From positions 71,072,256-71,136,255 of the forward strand of contig NC_039364.1 of assembly GCF_003573695.1 (NCBI RefSeq): DNA of 64,000 nt. The letters are read 5' to 3'. This DNA is from Papaver somniferum (taxonomy: Eukaryota; Streptophyta; Magnoliopsida; Ranunculales; Papaveraceae). Positions 11,431 to 22,620 of this stretch are shown one piece after another. Position numbers and translations under genes: made by a program. How positions within the stretch are numbered: the first letter of the stretch is position 1; each line of letters opens with the position of its first letter. A model generated the notes under the pieces. The model was not told the DNA's origin. It saw only the letters and a list, made by a program, of their open reading frames with translations, and ran no database searches.

Positions 11431-12459
11431 TTACTCATTGTCTTCCTCATCGGAAATACTCCAAGATGCTTGAATTGTTTTTAACTCTTCCTTGAGCTCG
11501 GGAAACTTAGTTTCAACCAATGACAATTGTTCTTGCACACACTTCACCCTTGAATCGACCTTACGCACGCCCTTGTGGATTTTTTGAAGAAGGATCAAGG
11601 TGGTAGGGTCACAATCGTTAAGTGAAGCATTTCTTTGTCTTTTGCACACATTCTCCCTTATGCGTCTGAAGGTACAGGGAAGAACCGGTTTGGGAACCCC
11701 GAGAGAGTTTCCAATTGGATCAAAACCACGATCACGACAAATTTGACCAATCAAGCAATGGTAACCTAACATCTTGATAGGTGAAGTCGTCGAAGTCATT
11801 TGAAAGATGATAAAACCACAAATATCGAGACTTTGAACACCCGATTCAAGGAAATAGACCAATTTCGCAAACTCATGACTCCACCAAGAATTCTCAATTG
11901 TGGAGGGACAAAGATTTGAGATACCAAGTTTTCCAAATGCCATCAACGCAATACTAAGATCATTGGTAGGAAACTTTCCTTGATTCCAAGCTACCTTCTT
12001 GCCACAAAGCCCAAGAGAGATTTCATCCTATGATGGTCGTTCATCACTTGGTCTAGGAAGACGCACGTTTCCCAACGGAATGTTGGTAATATTTGAAATT
12101 AATTCTCTATCAACAAGAAACCTTTTTTTATTTATCATGGATTTGAATTCCATCTTATTAAGATCAACATCATGAATGTAGGCATAGAAAATTCTTGTGA
12201 GAGAATCAAATCCTTGACCATGACCATCAAAGATATTTCCAAGCTTGAACTTTGTGAAGCAAGCTAAATCCTCTTCATACCCACTAGAGAGATCCAATTT
12301 CTTTTCTAGGATGAAACCTTTGGATGAAATCTTTTCAAAAGTTCTAGCACAAGAATCATCCACAAACCTAATCCTAAGAGAGTTGTGCTCACAAGGAGAA
12401 TCCATGCTAGAGGTATTTGAGCTTTTGGAGCTTCTTTTTGAGTCCTTAGAATTCATCAT
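11431..12459 (-). pseudogene. E1 ORF-b, unfamiliar protein of about 342 codons with one in-frame TAG
   Basis: Reading on the minus strand, the sense strand of E1, it starts MMNSKDSKRSSKSSN at 12459. It runs in a single frame to 11431, broken only by a TAG at 12028-12030. The N-terminal 30 residues are serine-rich and probably disordered. The middle contains KRFLVDRELISNITNIPLG and, after the stop, the tryptophan-containing WNQGKFP and SWWSHEFAKLVYFL segments. The C-terminus is charged, heptad-like and acidic (SDEEDNE). The middle loosely resembles proteins annotated as plant transposon or retrotransposon ORF1 protein, but I cannot name a family with confidence. It occupies the place where Copia pol should be. 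It is not gag: there is no zinc knuckle and no UBN2-like core. Confidence 0.6.
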
Positions 12460-12872
12460 GAGATCTAAGAAATTGAAAGGAACAAGAGGAATTTACTTAC
12501 TTGGAGTGAATATTGAACACCATTTCTTTCAATTTCTTCAAGAAGGCTTCAATGGAGGAAGCACACAAAACCCTAGAGGTTCACGTACGCGGACGGGTGA
12601 TGAAGAAGAGGGTGCGCGAACTTCTTATTTATAAGACCAAAAATGGGCTTGGACCCGTTTGTGAACCACGACCCACACAAGGAAGATGGGATTTTCTTAG
12701 CCGTTTGCACATCAAAGGTAATGCATCCCATGACAACACACTTTTTTGAGAGACGATGGATGCAGTAGAAAGCTTTATTTGATATTCTAAGAGAGAATAA
12801 CAAAATTGTACACAACTCAAACTTTTCTTGCCCCATTCCAAGATATATACAAATGGGGTAGTGCCAGGCTTG
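12460..12872 (-). other. E1 spacer between ORF-a and ORF-b
   Basis: About 410 bases with only short frames open on both strands and no recognisable domain. It may be the leader of ORF-b or decayed coding sequence. Confidence 0.4.
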
Positions 12873-13436
12873 TTACCAAGAGGCATAATGTGCAGAGGAA
12901 TTCTCATGCAACATTTCTGGTTGATATGTGTGAAGAGTCCCCGTGATATAATCAACGTAATGATGATAATCAGGGTAGTCAAAGCTTCCTATCCTTCGTT
13001 TGATCTGGCTAGAAGGAAAATTCTTCAGATTCCCAGGCTGTACAATATTATTCGAAGATTTAACATGTACATAACCTTTTTTGGAAGGATTCTTAGACTT
13101 AACAGAATTAAGTTTTTCTAAGAGATTAAAAACGCCTTCGAACGCTCTAAATAGATCTTTATCAATTGATCCATTACAATAGTATTCCTCAAAGAGATCA
13201 AGAGTTAACCTGTTGAGGGTCCATATCCTTGAGCGTGACGAACGTTTCCTCAATTTTTCCTTCTTTTTATTTTTTCCTTTAGATTGGTTCTCATCATCTA
13301 AATTTTCCTTTTTAGATGAGATGAGATTATCATGTGAACCCGGAGGTTTTAACCATAATAATTCTTGAGCAATCTTTAAGGAATTACGGCGTGCGTTACA
13401 GATACCAAGAGCAAATTTTCCAAAGAAATTTCCCAT
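12873..13436 (-). CDS. E1 ORF-a, unfamiliar 187-residue basic protein
   Basis: The ORF starts with ATG at 13436, 58 bases inside the primer-binding site, where gag begins in a complete Copia element. It is uninterrupted to a stop at 12873. The N-terminus is MGNFFGKFALGICNARRNS. A highly basic lysine/arginine cluster (about residues 50-72, KGKNKKKEKLRKRSSRSR) could be a nucleic-acid-binding or nuclear-localisation segment. It is followed by a leucine-rich helical stretch and a tyrosine/histidine-rich C-terminus. No zinc knuckle, protease or capsid motif is seen. Intactness in an otherwise decayed element, and the gag-like position, suggest a real product; the function is unknown. Confidence 0.55.
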   Translation of the reverse strand: MGNFFGKFALGICNARRNSLKIAQELLWLKPPGSHDNLISSKKENLDDENQSKGKNKKKEKLRKRSSRSRIWTLNRLTLDLFEEYYCNGSIDKDLFRAFEGVFNLLEKLNSVKSKNPSKKGYVHVKSSNNIVQPGNLKNFPSSQIKRRIGSFDYPDYHHYVDYITGTLHTYQPEMLHENSSAHYASW

Positions 13437-13493
13437 GGGACAATTTTTAAGGAACGAACAAACACAAACTTATCATGTTTGGAGTGTTTGCCT

Positions 13494-13505
13494 GCTCTGA
13501 TACCA
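13494..13505 (-). promoter_or_regulatory. E1 primer-binding site, initiator-Met tRNA
   Basis: The minus strand reads TGGTATCAGAGC two bases inside the 5' LTR end, the standard plant Copia initiator-methionine site. Confidence 0.9.
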
Positions 13506-13841
13506 ATTGAAAAAGTGGGGGTACAACAACCACACCCAATATTTCGCTTAGCAATATGTATGGACAAACTCCAATATACTTTCTAGAGAATCAATTAGAC
13601 AGTCAGGCTCAATCTAGATAAAAAGTATATCAAAGAGTTTATATCTCAATCTCTCGATTTGATATATACTCAAGCAAATAGAAATCTGCGAGTCTTTATC
13701 AAATACTAGAGAGATAACTTGGATGGTACCAAAGACCAATATCCAAGTGTCAATCAATTTAAATCAACAACCAAAAGGTCGAATATTCTAATTGATTGAA
13801 CAACGTACAACCTGTGATATTTCAATTATATAACAAAATAT

Positions 13842-13952
13842 AATGCGGAAAAGAAATAACACAGACACCAGAATTTTGTTAACGAGGAAACCGCAAGTGC
13901 AGAAAAACCCCGGGACCTAGTCCAGATTGAACACACACTGTATTAAGCCGCT
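13842..13952 (-). other. Block conserved between divergent Sirevirus-like LTRs (E1 copy)
   Basis: It shares GCGGAAA, TTTTGTTA-CGAGGAAA, GCAGAAAAACCCCGGGACC, TAGTCCAG and TTAAGCCGCT in the same order with 36179-36290 (E2) and 61994-62110 (E3), while the surrounding LTR sequence cannot be aligned by eye. Its position near the inner LTR end suggests an R/U5 function such as RNA processing or packaging. Confidence 0.75.
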
Positions 13953-15117
13953 AAAGACACTAGCCTACTCCAAATTAACTTCGGTCTAGACTGTAGTTGA
14001 ACCCCAATCAATCTCACACTGATCCAAGGTACAATTATGCTCCTATGTCTCTAATCCCAGCAGGATGCTACGTACTTGATTCCCTTAGCTGATCTCACCC
14101 ATAACTAAGAGTTGCTACGACCCAAAGTCGAAGACTTTAATAAACAAATCTGTATCATACAGAAAAGTCTACGGTAATAGATAAATCCGTCTCCCACGAA
14201 TATACATACGAGTTTTGTTCTGTCTTTTAATAAACCAAGGTGAACATGAACCAATTGATAAACCAGACTTATATTCCCGAAGAACAACCTAGTATTATCA
14301 ATCACCTCACAATAATCCTAATCGACGCAACGAAAAAAAATATTGTGGAATCACAAACGATGAGACGAAGTGTTTGTGATTTCTTTTATATCTTTCCTAT
14401 CAGAGATATCAATCTCAAGCCAATTATTATAATTGTACTCGTACGATAGAAACAGAAAGATCAGATAACACAACTACGAGAAAGTAGTATCGTCCTGGCT
14501 TCACAATCCCAATGAAGTCTTTAAGTCGTTAACCTGTTTTAGAAGAAGAAACCAAAGGTTAAAGGAGAATCGACTCTAGCTTAGCACAACTAGTATCACA
14601 TAGAAGGTGTGGGGATTAGGTTTCCCAGTTGCTAGAGCTCTCCCTTATATAATCTTTCAAATCAGGGTTTGCAATCAATGTTAGCTTGGTAACAAAGCAT
14701 TCAATATTCACCGTTAAATGAAAACCTGATTAGATTCAAGCTAATATCTTTCAACCGTCAGATCGAAAACTAGCTTGTTATACAAAAATGAAATGCACGT
14801 TTCTAGGCTTGTGTAACCGTACCCAAACTTGTACATTTGTTGGTTCAATAATAGTCAACCAAATGGTTAGCCATATGATCACTTTCATATCAACCATATT
14901 CTTCTTCACCATAACTAGTTCAAGTGACTCAAATGAACTAGTTAGAGAGTTGTTCAATTGCAAGGAAATCTTATGTAACTACACAAGACACAATCGAAGC
15001 AAAAATGATTTGATTCACTCGAATCGGTTCATGAACTATATAGCCACGGTTTGCATTGCATTCCTTAGTTTATATAAGAATAAGTTCACAAACATCGTTC
15101 TTAGATATAACCTACTC

Positions 15118-15285
15118 AAGTTCACGGACTGGGTTCGCGGACTTAAGTTCCCGGACGGAGTTCACAAACTCCAGCAGAAATTCTCGGGACAAGAAATTCC
15201 GCCAGTTCGCGGACTGAGTTCGCGGACTCGGCTCACGCCACCATGCCGGTTCTCTTGATCAACAAAGTTCGCAAACTTCGGTTCA
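15118..15285. repeat. Short tandem repeat GTTCGCGGACT-type in E1 LTR
   Basis: About eight degenerate units with a GTTC-x-CGGACT or GTTCACAAACT core occur in succession. The other two Sirevirus-like LTRs have unrelated tandem repeats in a comparable position. Confidence 0.65.
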
Positions 15286-17074
15286 AGGAATAAGGACTTA
15301 TACATATATGTGTTTCCACAATAATGCTTATATCCTCCAATGGTTATATAATCTTGTAGATGGGGAAAAATGATTTGCTGGTTTTTAAGGAATTGAGGAG
15401 ACGACCGTACGGAGGAGACTCCTCGAACTGAGCGAAATGTTAAACCTCACACAGATGCACCGCTGCAAAGGGGGTGCTTTAGATTCGAGAGATCAATCTG
15501 TAGTACTCCGGCCTAAATCAAGACAATGACCATTCCATAGTAAATTCGGTCACAAGAGAGGATGGGTTGATCTGTAGGAGGGAATCTGAGAAATGTGTGG
15601 AATCAATGATAATCAAAGATTGTGGGTGTGTGAATTCTGAATACGATAAGCTATGAGTGATTGAAATTGCTCAATTGAGAGTAGTTGCTCAATTGATGAG
15701 TTGATGATCTCGTGTTGTCAGTTTGACGTGAGATTGATGATACTGATGATGCTTCAATCATGATTCATAGACTTATTTATATTGCTGGAATTGTAGACAC
15801 CATGATTCCATGAAGTGTGACAGTTGATGGAATCAAGGAGTGGGGAAGTGGAGATCGTGTTTGAAACCAGTTGCTCAACGTGTGGAGACTTGGTCGATTT
15901 TCCACCCACTACCTCGTGAATTCCTTCAACTGATTGCACGACTTGCTCACATTCCATCATGTGTTTGAACACACGTGCCGTAGACCGCCAGACCAAAGCC
16001 CTCAGTGATATCCCCCCAAGTGACACGATTGACGTCTCGTGGTTTGTTAGTCAATTGATGACTTAGTGGTTTGATGGGACGATGAGTCCATGTAGTCGTT
16101 GAGTTGAACATGATATTCTGAAACTCGTGAATTGAACATGTCATGAGACAGAGGTATGGTTCTTACGATGAAGTGAGCAAGTATTGCTCATTCGATGGAT
16201 CGTTGAATATTGATTGTTGAACCAATATTCCTTGGTTTGAACAAATATTTATCATTTGAGCAAGTGTTGCTCATGTGATGAATTGTTGAATATTTGGTCG
16301 TCTGAGCACGTGTTGCTCGTCTGATGGATTATTGGCAGCGTACCAAAAATATTAATTAGAATACTGGTCATTGAACCGAGCATAATTAATAAAATTAATG
16401 ACCATGAGGTCGTCATAAAATTATTAAGGTTAGAATATGGAATGATGATCCTTGGATTCAGAAACCCTAATTTGATCAATTGATGATCAATTCATGGTTT
16501 GTCAGAATTTCAACCATGGGAAGAAGGAGGGAGCGATTACGTGGGACCGTGGATCAACCATGTAGTGTCCATATGCTCACGTGAGTAAATACGAAGAACT
16601 CCTGAAGAGTTGACGATTTGTTGGTGAAAGAATGATTAAATGCTGGTTTAATCATTTATTCGAAAACGCTCGTCTGAGACTTAGGTGAGAAAACCTAATT
16701 AATTATGACGAGGCGAGGGACCGACCATGGAGTCATGAAACCGACCCTGAGTTGTCCCGTGACCACCTGACGATCACTTCATGAAAATCCCAAGTGTTTG
16801 GGAGAGTTTTGGACCTAACACGAGCAATTGTGCAAATTAGGTCAAAACTGTGAAAATTGATGGGTCCGGCTTCCGTGAGCCAAAGAGCCAATCTTGGTCG
16901 GTCAAGATAGCGTGCTCATGTCCCCAAGGCATCCGTGTCTCAGTCCTGAGAATTTTGATATTTTCTGGCGTGCAATTGAGCATCCATTCGAGAAAATAGC
17001 CAAAATTAGGGTTTCGACGAAACTGAGGAAAACACCATGAGATGATGAAAAATAATTATAAAATAAGGAATGAG

Positions 17075-18090
17075 GAGGCGTGGGACTGCCGTGGTAAAGG
17101 CATGGTCGGCCGGTCGTGACCACGGTCCCGTGGTGCCTTTTCCTTAATTTTATAATATTTTGATGATTTTATGAAAAATTCATGGATTTTGAGAAATTTG
17201 ATGAATTTTGGGAGTTTCCATGAATTGAAGGAGTTCATGAGTTCAAGGAAGCAAAATATATTAAAATAATAAAACAAGGGCGTGTAGGACCGTGGAAGGC
17301 ATGGTCGGCCGGCTAGGGTCCGGTCCCACGAGTTTCCCTAATTTTATAATGATTTTATGAAAAATTCATGAATTTTGAGAAATTTGATGAATTTAGGGAG
17401 TTTCCATGAATTGAAGGAGTTTTCATGAGTTCAAGGAAGCAAAAAATATTAAAATAATAAAAAACAAGGGCGTGTGGGACCGTGGAAGGCATGTCCGGCC
17501 GGCTAAGGCCCGGTCCCATGTTTTCCTAATGTTTTAATATTTTTTAGGTATTTTGATGTTTTGAGGGAATTTTTCCTAATTTGAGAGAAATACCATGAAA
17601 TCAAGGAATTTGATGAATTCAAGGAAAACTAATAATAAAATAATAAAACAAAGGGGCGTGTGGGACCGGCTAGGGCATTGCCGGCCGGCCAAGGCCCGGT
17701 CCCACAAGTTTTCATAATTTATTTTATTTTATTATTATTTGAAGATTTGTGCAAAAATACCATGAAATCAAGGAGTTTTTTCATGAAATTAGAGAAATAA
17801 TAATAAAATAATAAGAAACCGTGGGTGTGGGGCCGGTTGGGACCAAGGAACGGCCGGTTGGCCAATGGTCACGCCCCACACTCCTTTCCTTAATTTTATA
17901 TTATTTTTTATGGATTTATGGAAGTACCATGAAACCGAGGAGTTTCCTCAAGACGAAGGAGATTTGATAAAATGAGAGAATTTTCATCAAATCATGGAAA
18001 ATAATAAAAATGCATTAAAATATAAAACTGGTGTGGGATTGACCACGACACGGTCGGTCGGTCGGTCGTGTGTCCGTGCTCCCAGCGTCC
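17075..18090. repeat. Six-unit tandem array with GC hairpins in Tat-A 3' LTR
   Basis: Units of about 165-205 bases each carry a GC-rich core GTGGGACCG...CCGGCCGG...CGGTCCCAC embedded in AT-rich sequence (ATGAAAAATTCATGAATTT and related inverted motifs). The core can fold into a hairpin with a stem of at least nine pairs. Cores lie near 17080, 17280, 17470, 17656, 17825 and 18032. The same array is present in the other LTR (about 29305-30330). Confidence 0.8.
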
Positions 18091-18254
18091 TGGTTAATAT
18101 TTTTAATTATTTATTATTTTCTTCTCTATTTTGCATAGGTTCATCGTTTCGTTGTATTTATGAAATACTCGTTCGTGCGGTGACTGTTAGTGTATCATCG
18201 TTGAATACACCTTCACCATTCGAATCGGGGCTTACTTAGAGGTAGCTCAGACGC

Positions 18255-18625
18255 CAGGTTGTTGATTATTTATTACTAATTGTGGAATTCAATGGAGAAT
18301 AATTCACAAAACTGAGTAATAAGATGTTTATTATTAATTCATAGGATCAGCTGAGGATTCGACTACGAATTCAGAATAATAAAGTGAGCATTACCATTCC
18401 ATGGGATCGTAGATGCGACCATAGAATCGGAGTAATTAAGGTTTATCTATTACCATTTATGAGACCAGTTGTGGATTCGATCATGAAATCGGAGAAATGA
18501 GATAATATAGTTATTGTTATTCTATGAGATCAAGCTGTGGATTCGATCATAGAATCTGAACAATTGCTATTGTCATTCCATGGGACCAGTCGTGGATTCG
18601 ACCATGGAATAGGTGCGATTGTAAT
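18255..18625. repeat. Degenerate 60-base repeats with inverted CCATGG motifs
   Basis: Five to six units follow the scheme CCATGGGA-CCAG-(T)CGTGGATTCGACCATGGAAT, then an AATAAT-rich spacer. Each core is an imperfect palindrome around GTGGATTCGAC. Matching repeats lie at about 30500-30860 in the other LTR. Confidence 0.7.
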
Positions 18626-18646
18626 TAGGAATAATTAACTTTTGTG

Positions 18647-18798
18647 GCTCTATACTAGCAGAGCAAGCTGTCTAGGAGAATTAATTATCCTGATACAAGC
18701 TTGCCGGTAAGTCATATCCTTTATATAGTCAGGGTAAACTTGTTGTTTGTTCCTGAAGACGTTATCGCTCTATACTAGCAGAGCAAGCTGTCTAGGAG
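18647..18798. repeat. 32-base direct repeat pair, 120 bases apart
   Basis: GCTCTATACTAGCAGAGCAA followed by GCTGTCTAGGAG occurs exactly at 18647-18678 and 18767-18798, and again as a pair in the right LTR (about 30885-30916 and 31006-31036). The repeat contains its own short inverted motif, GCTCT...AGAGC. Confidence 0.85.
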
Positions 18799-19019
18799 CC
18801 GTCCATCTCGTGATGATATATATAAATAATCACTGAAAGTATTCAGTATTCATGAGATATGCCGTTGTCCAGTCGTGAGACTACATATCTACATGTACTC
18901 TGAGAGAAAGTACTCTCCGTTGAGAATTCGATGATAGACCCGTGTCTCGATACTCACGTCTGATTGCTGAATCAGAGCTTCGTATAATTATGAGTTTATG
19001 AATTTAGCATTTGTCTACA

Positions 19020-19035
19020 TTAAGTCCCCTGCTTA
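19020..19035 (-). promoter_or_regulatory. Tat-A polypurine tract
   Basis: The minus strand reads TAAGCAGGGGACTTAA directly before the LTR start. The same 16 bases precede the 3' LTR of Tat-N (48746-48761). Confidence 0.85.
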
Positions 19036-19322
19036 CTGAGGAAAGCTGTGTTCCTCAGTCAACATTAAATGGTGATTTTCCGGCCATAAATAATAATACC
19101 AGTAATTGAACTTAGTCGTAAGTTGAGACGTTACCGGATTTAAAGAGCATGAGAAAACCACGACTTGATGAAGGCTTCAATGTCATGATTGGAGCGTCTT
19201 TTGATGAACATAAATGGGTGTTGAACCGCTGGTTTGGACGACGAGTCCGTGGTCGGTTAGGATTCGCGGGTCGGGCCCAATAAGGAAATCCTTAGAAAAT
19301 TAGGTTTTGGAAATAAATTTGA

Positions 19323-19330
19323 TATAAAAG
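19323..19330 (+). promoter_or_regulatory. Predicted TATA box of the Tat-A antisense gene
   Basis: TATAAAAG, followed about 30 bases later by pyrimidine-rich then GC-rich sequence typical of a plant 5' UTR. A consensus splice donor AG|GTAAGC lies at 19481-19488. It lies just inside the 3' LTR and points against the element's own transcription. This is inferred from motif and spacing only. Confidence 0.5.
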
Positions 19331-19482
19331 GAATTAATCCTTTTTTTTTCCCACAACCGATCAGTGCTTCATCACCTCTCCACCACCTTTACGCTAGCAG
19401 CAGGAGGAAAAAATTCGCCGGCGCTCCACCGTCCGCCGCCGTCCGATCACCGACCGGCCAGATTCCGGCCGACGCCGACCAG

Positions 19483-20379
19483 GTAAGCGCCGATTTTTTT
19501 TCCAGATGTTATTACCTTCATGAGTTGTTCATGTTTTGATCATGATGAAGTTATATACATGTGTGTATATTAGTGTGAGTTTTATGAAAAACCCTCGTTT
19601 TTGAAAACGTATGTTCGTTCGATCGTTAGTTTTGTAAACTAACTATAATCCCTGATTTAGGAGAGATTTTTATTTTAGTATATGAACCTAGGTTCAGTGA
19701 TAAAACTTAGTTTATGAGCTTTCATGTGTACCAAGGTTTTATCATAAAAGAAGTGAATTTTCATGAAATCGGAATAATCCTTCATTTTAAAGACAAATAA
19801 CGATGACACGAAGGAAAATATGTATGATGAACTTGTGTCTAGTGATAAATTTTTTCTTATGAGCTTTCATGTAAATAGAAAACTTTATTATATGTATGAG
19901 ATGTGAGCTTTCACAATATTTTTTGAAATAAACCTTCGTTTTAAAGAATTTATGTAAAATATGATGGTATATTTTATTTGCATGAATTTATTTTCATTAG
20001 ATAAAATTCTTGAGAATTTATGTAAGCAATGTTGCATTAATTGCTGTTTTTTCGAAAAATCAGAAACGTGGGTTTTGAGGAACCTTCGAAGATAGACAAT
20101 ATTTTTATGATGAAATATTTTATTGTTATGAACTTCATATGTCAGTTGTGTGAATGTTCACATTATGAAAATTGTGTTCATGATTTTATGAAAAATCAGT
20201 TTCGAAATTAATAAAGCTTCGTTCGTTTTTTGCAGTTTTCGAAGAGACGAACGATTTTGAGGTGTTAACTCTAGCATTACTATCACTATTGTTAGTGGAA
20301 GTATAAAAGTTAAGAGTTACCATTTTTTGCTGATGTTGGTTTGTTTACATGGTAGTAATCTTTGATCTTCCGGTTCCAG
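19483..20379 (+). other. Predicted 5' UTR intron of the Tat-A antisense gene
   Basis: The donor GTAAGC (19483) and the acceptor after a T-rich tract, TTCCAG (ends 20379), flank 897 AT-rich bases with no ORF. The acceptor lies three bases before the ATG at 20383. The GC-rich exon before it and AT-rich interior match plant exon/intron composition. Not proven without RNA. Confidence 0.5.
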
Positions 20380-20382
20380 AAA

Positions 20383-20937
20383 ATGTCGACCAACAATAAC
20401 AGCAATTACGATTACTGGTATTCCTTTTCTTCCTCTGGCTCTTCTGATCAGGATTCCGACGCTCCTGTAGCGAAATCAAAGGCTAGGGTTACCCATGAAG
20501 GGGTGAAGCCTAATATTCCCTTGGGTGAGCGAAGAGTCTCTTTTGCTGAACTCAAGAAAAGAGGAGCTGAAGACAAAAAGGAGGATGCCCGTCAACGTGA
20601 GAAAGATCACACCCGGCGTAAGAGACATAGGGTTGAGGAGAAGCGTTGATTCTTGGATGGAGTGCCTTATGATTCTGATGCCGATGCTTTTGAAGAAGAG
20701 ATCACATGGGAACCATCCGAACGTTACATTAAGCCTGATCGATATGAAAGAGAGCATCAGAGGATGATGAAGAAAATTGAAGCTGAAGCTGCAGCAGAAG
20801 ATAACTCGGATTCAGATGATGATGTTATCTTCTGTCCGCCGGACTTCACCAATGATTCTGACAGTGACTCTGAAGAAGATGATTCCGAGAAGGACAGTGA
20901 TGATGAAGCTGACAATTTGGATGAGTCCGACGAGTAG
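20383..20937 (+). pseudogene. Tat-A antisense ORF 1: acidic, serine-rich protein with one in-frame TGA
   Basis: ATG at 20383 opens MSTNNNSNYDYWYSF. The frame runs for 184 codons to TAG at 20935, interrupted only by TGA at 20647-20649 (KR-stop-FLDG), a probable CGA-to-TGA transition. The first third is serine-rich, the middle is basic (DHTRRKRHR), and the last third is a long Asp/Glu/Ser run (residues about 145-184) with scattered SDSD motifs. The composition suggests a nuclear, perhaps chromatin- or histone-binding, disordered protein. I recognise no named domain. It lies antisense to Tat-A pol between integrase and 3' LTR, behind a TATA box and a predicted 5' intron. Confidence 0.6.
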
Positions 20938-21425
20938 TTTTACTTCCATCTTGTTTAGACGTTAGAGCATTCCCTTTTAGTCTTCATAGTGGATATCTTT
21001 CTCTTGATTGTTTAAACGACTTTACTTCAATTAGACTTTTCTTCTGAATGATGAACATTTTGTTAACGTCGATTTCTTCTAATCCATGACATGGACCAAT
21101 GTCCATATATCCAAATTCATCATGACTTGTCGATCTTCATGAGAAGTAACACACGGCCGAGAATTCATGACGTGTACAAGGCCGCGTGGCCTATCTTTTG
21201 ACCGTGATGTTCAATCCCCAGTGTGTTATTTTCCTCCGCATCTTCGTTATCGATCTTTGAAGCCTAGGGTTCCAGTGAAACTCGTAACTCAGTTGACTAT
21301 ATGACTATCGCCTGATATATATATATATCTTCAAGACTCCAAATCTATGATCCGCGCAAATATTTCTTCCATTCCTGAGTCAGTTTCATCGTGCAGAGAG
21401 GTTTTTATCCTACCCTCTTGCCGTC

Positions 21426-22422
21426 ATGTCGAGCAATAACATTTCTTCTCAAGATGATCTTCGGTCGAAGCGTGAAATAACAACGTCTATCTCAGTAAGT
21501 TGTACACTTCTTCTTCTTACCCTTTCTTGTCTTTGTTCATTCGAGATTTTTGATCACAAGAGAATGATTTGTCGTAGGACTGTAAGAAGAATGCTACTCC
21601 TCATAATGCAAGGCCTAAGCGGACTGTTAGAGCTCCCGCCCGGTATGGATCGGCTCGTGCTGAATCTGGATCGTCTGTAAGTAATCCCATGACTCTTGAG
21701 ATTGTACTGAATCCCTGGATTAACACTCATTCGTTTCATCGTAGGCGGATGTCCGTGTCATCGTCGATGCTAGACGACGAAAGAGTGGAAAGTCCGTGAC
21801 CGTGGTTGAGGTTGAGGAAAGCAGTAACCAGGCATGTGAAGATTCTGTAGGATCCGTGGAGACCGGAGACGGTGTCCATGCTCGTGAATACCCAACCGCT
21901 GAACTTTTATTCGAAGCCCCATTGATTAATACCTTCCTAGATAATGAAATGGTCGGCGTATTTGTGGTTCCCAAATGTCATGCGTCTCTGTATACCAAGA
22001 TCTGGAAGAAGTATGGTCACATTGCTACCACAGAAGTGTGGAAAGGTTTTATTCCAACCCTTTTAACCACGATAGTGGGGCTATTACCGATCGTCGAGGA
22101 AATGAATCAGATGCACTTGCGAGATGTCAAAAACCATGAACTGCACCAATGGGATGAAATGATCTCAAATTGTGAGATATTGCGATTCAATGTAAGCTAA
22201 CTCCGTCATTGTATTGAGATAATTAAGGTTCATAAGGCGACAGAGGCTGCTGATGCAATTTCCATGAATGCAACTTTACTGGATGAGGAGAGGATACTGG
22301 CTCTGGAGTCAGCAAGGGTTGAGAAATCAGTCGAAGACTTGAAGGCAAAGACCAAGATTTTTCAGAAGAAGCTTGATGAGGCTTCTTACAGGGATTATCC
22401 GTTGCTGGATGGTTTGCTCTGA
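21426..22422 (+). pseudogene. Tat-A antisense ORF 2: spliced gene related to the C-terminal part of the Tat-N PMD gene
   Basis: Three exons join in phase 0: 21426-21494, 21578-21676 and 21745-22422, with GTAAG donors and TCGTAG-type acceptors at both introns. The protein starts MSSNNISSQDDLRSKRE, has a basic segment (RPKRTVRAPARYGSARA, AT-hook-like but not a clear AT-hook), an acidic stretch, then FVVPKCHASLYTKIWKKYGH. This last block is clearly homologous to FSVPAKSAELYTKIWKKHGH in the antisense gene of Tat-N (minus strand, 45215-45886). A TAA at 22198-22200 interrupts the frame, which otherwise continues through a coiled-coil-like end to TGA at 22420. The function is unknown. Introns in phase within an antisense frame argue that this was an expressed gene. 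Confidence 0.65.
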
Positions 22423-22620
22423 GCGAGCATTTGTGGTTGTTGTTTTTTTTTGAGTAAATATGAGTTTCTAGTTAGGTGAAACAGTTGATCATGGTATGAA
22501 CGAATTTTGCTCATTTATGGAATGTTTAATGAACAAAGGAGCATTCACATGCTCTTTGAAGGAATGAAATTACATTTTTGAAAATGCTTGAAATGATAAA
22601 GAGGTAGATTGTTTCATGGA
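22423..22620. other. Spacer between antisense ORF 2 and integrase end
   Basis: AT-rich, without ORFs. The convergent antisense gene and pol both end here, so it probably contains their 3' UTRs. Confidence 0.45.

Larger units (their letters stand above)
13508..15354 (-). repeat. E1 5' LTR, first part (inner portion)
   Basis: It runs from the CA end beside the primer-binding site to the Tat-A insertion point; the remainder resumes at 31276. It contains the block conserved in all three Sirevirus-like LTRs of the window (13842-13952) and a short tandem repeat based on GTTCGCGGACT (about 15118-15285). ORFs here are fortuitous. Confidence 0.85.
15355..19019 (-). repeat. Tat-A 3' LTR (3665 bases)
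   Basis: It aligns along its length with 27586-31270. It starts TGTAGATGGGG and ends GTCTACA, lacking about 15 bases (CGAAAATCCACCAT region) that are present at the end of the other copy. It contains a hairpin-bearing tandem array (17075-18090), a second repeat family (18255-18625) and a 32-base direct repeat (18647-18678, 18767-18798). Confidence 0.92.

Noticed and set aside
20476..20757. Minus-strand ORF opposite Tat-A antisense ORF 1
   Set aside because: Shadow of the acidic ORF, whose codon pattern, start context and splice context are better.
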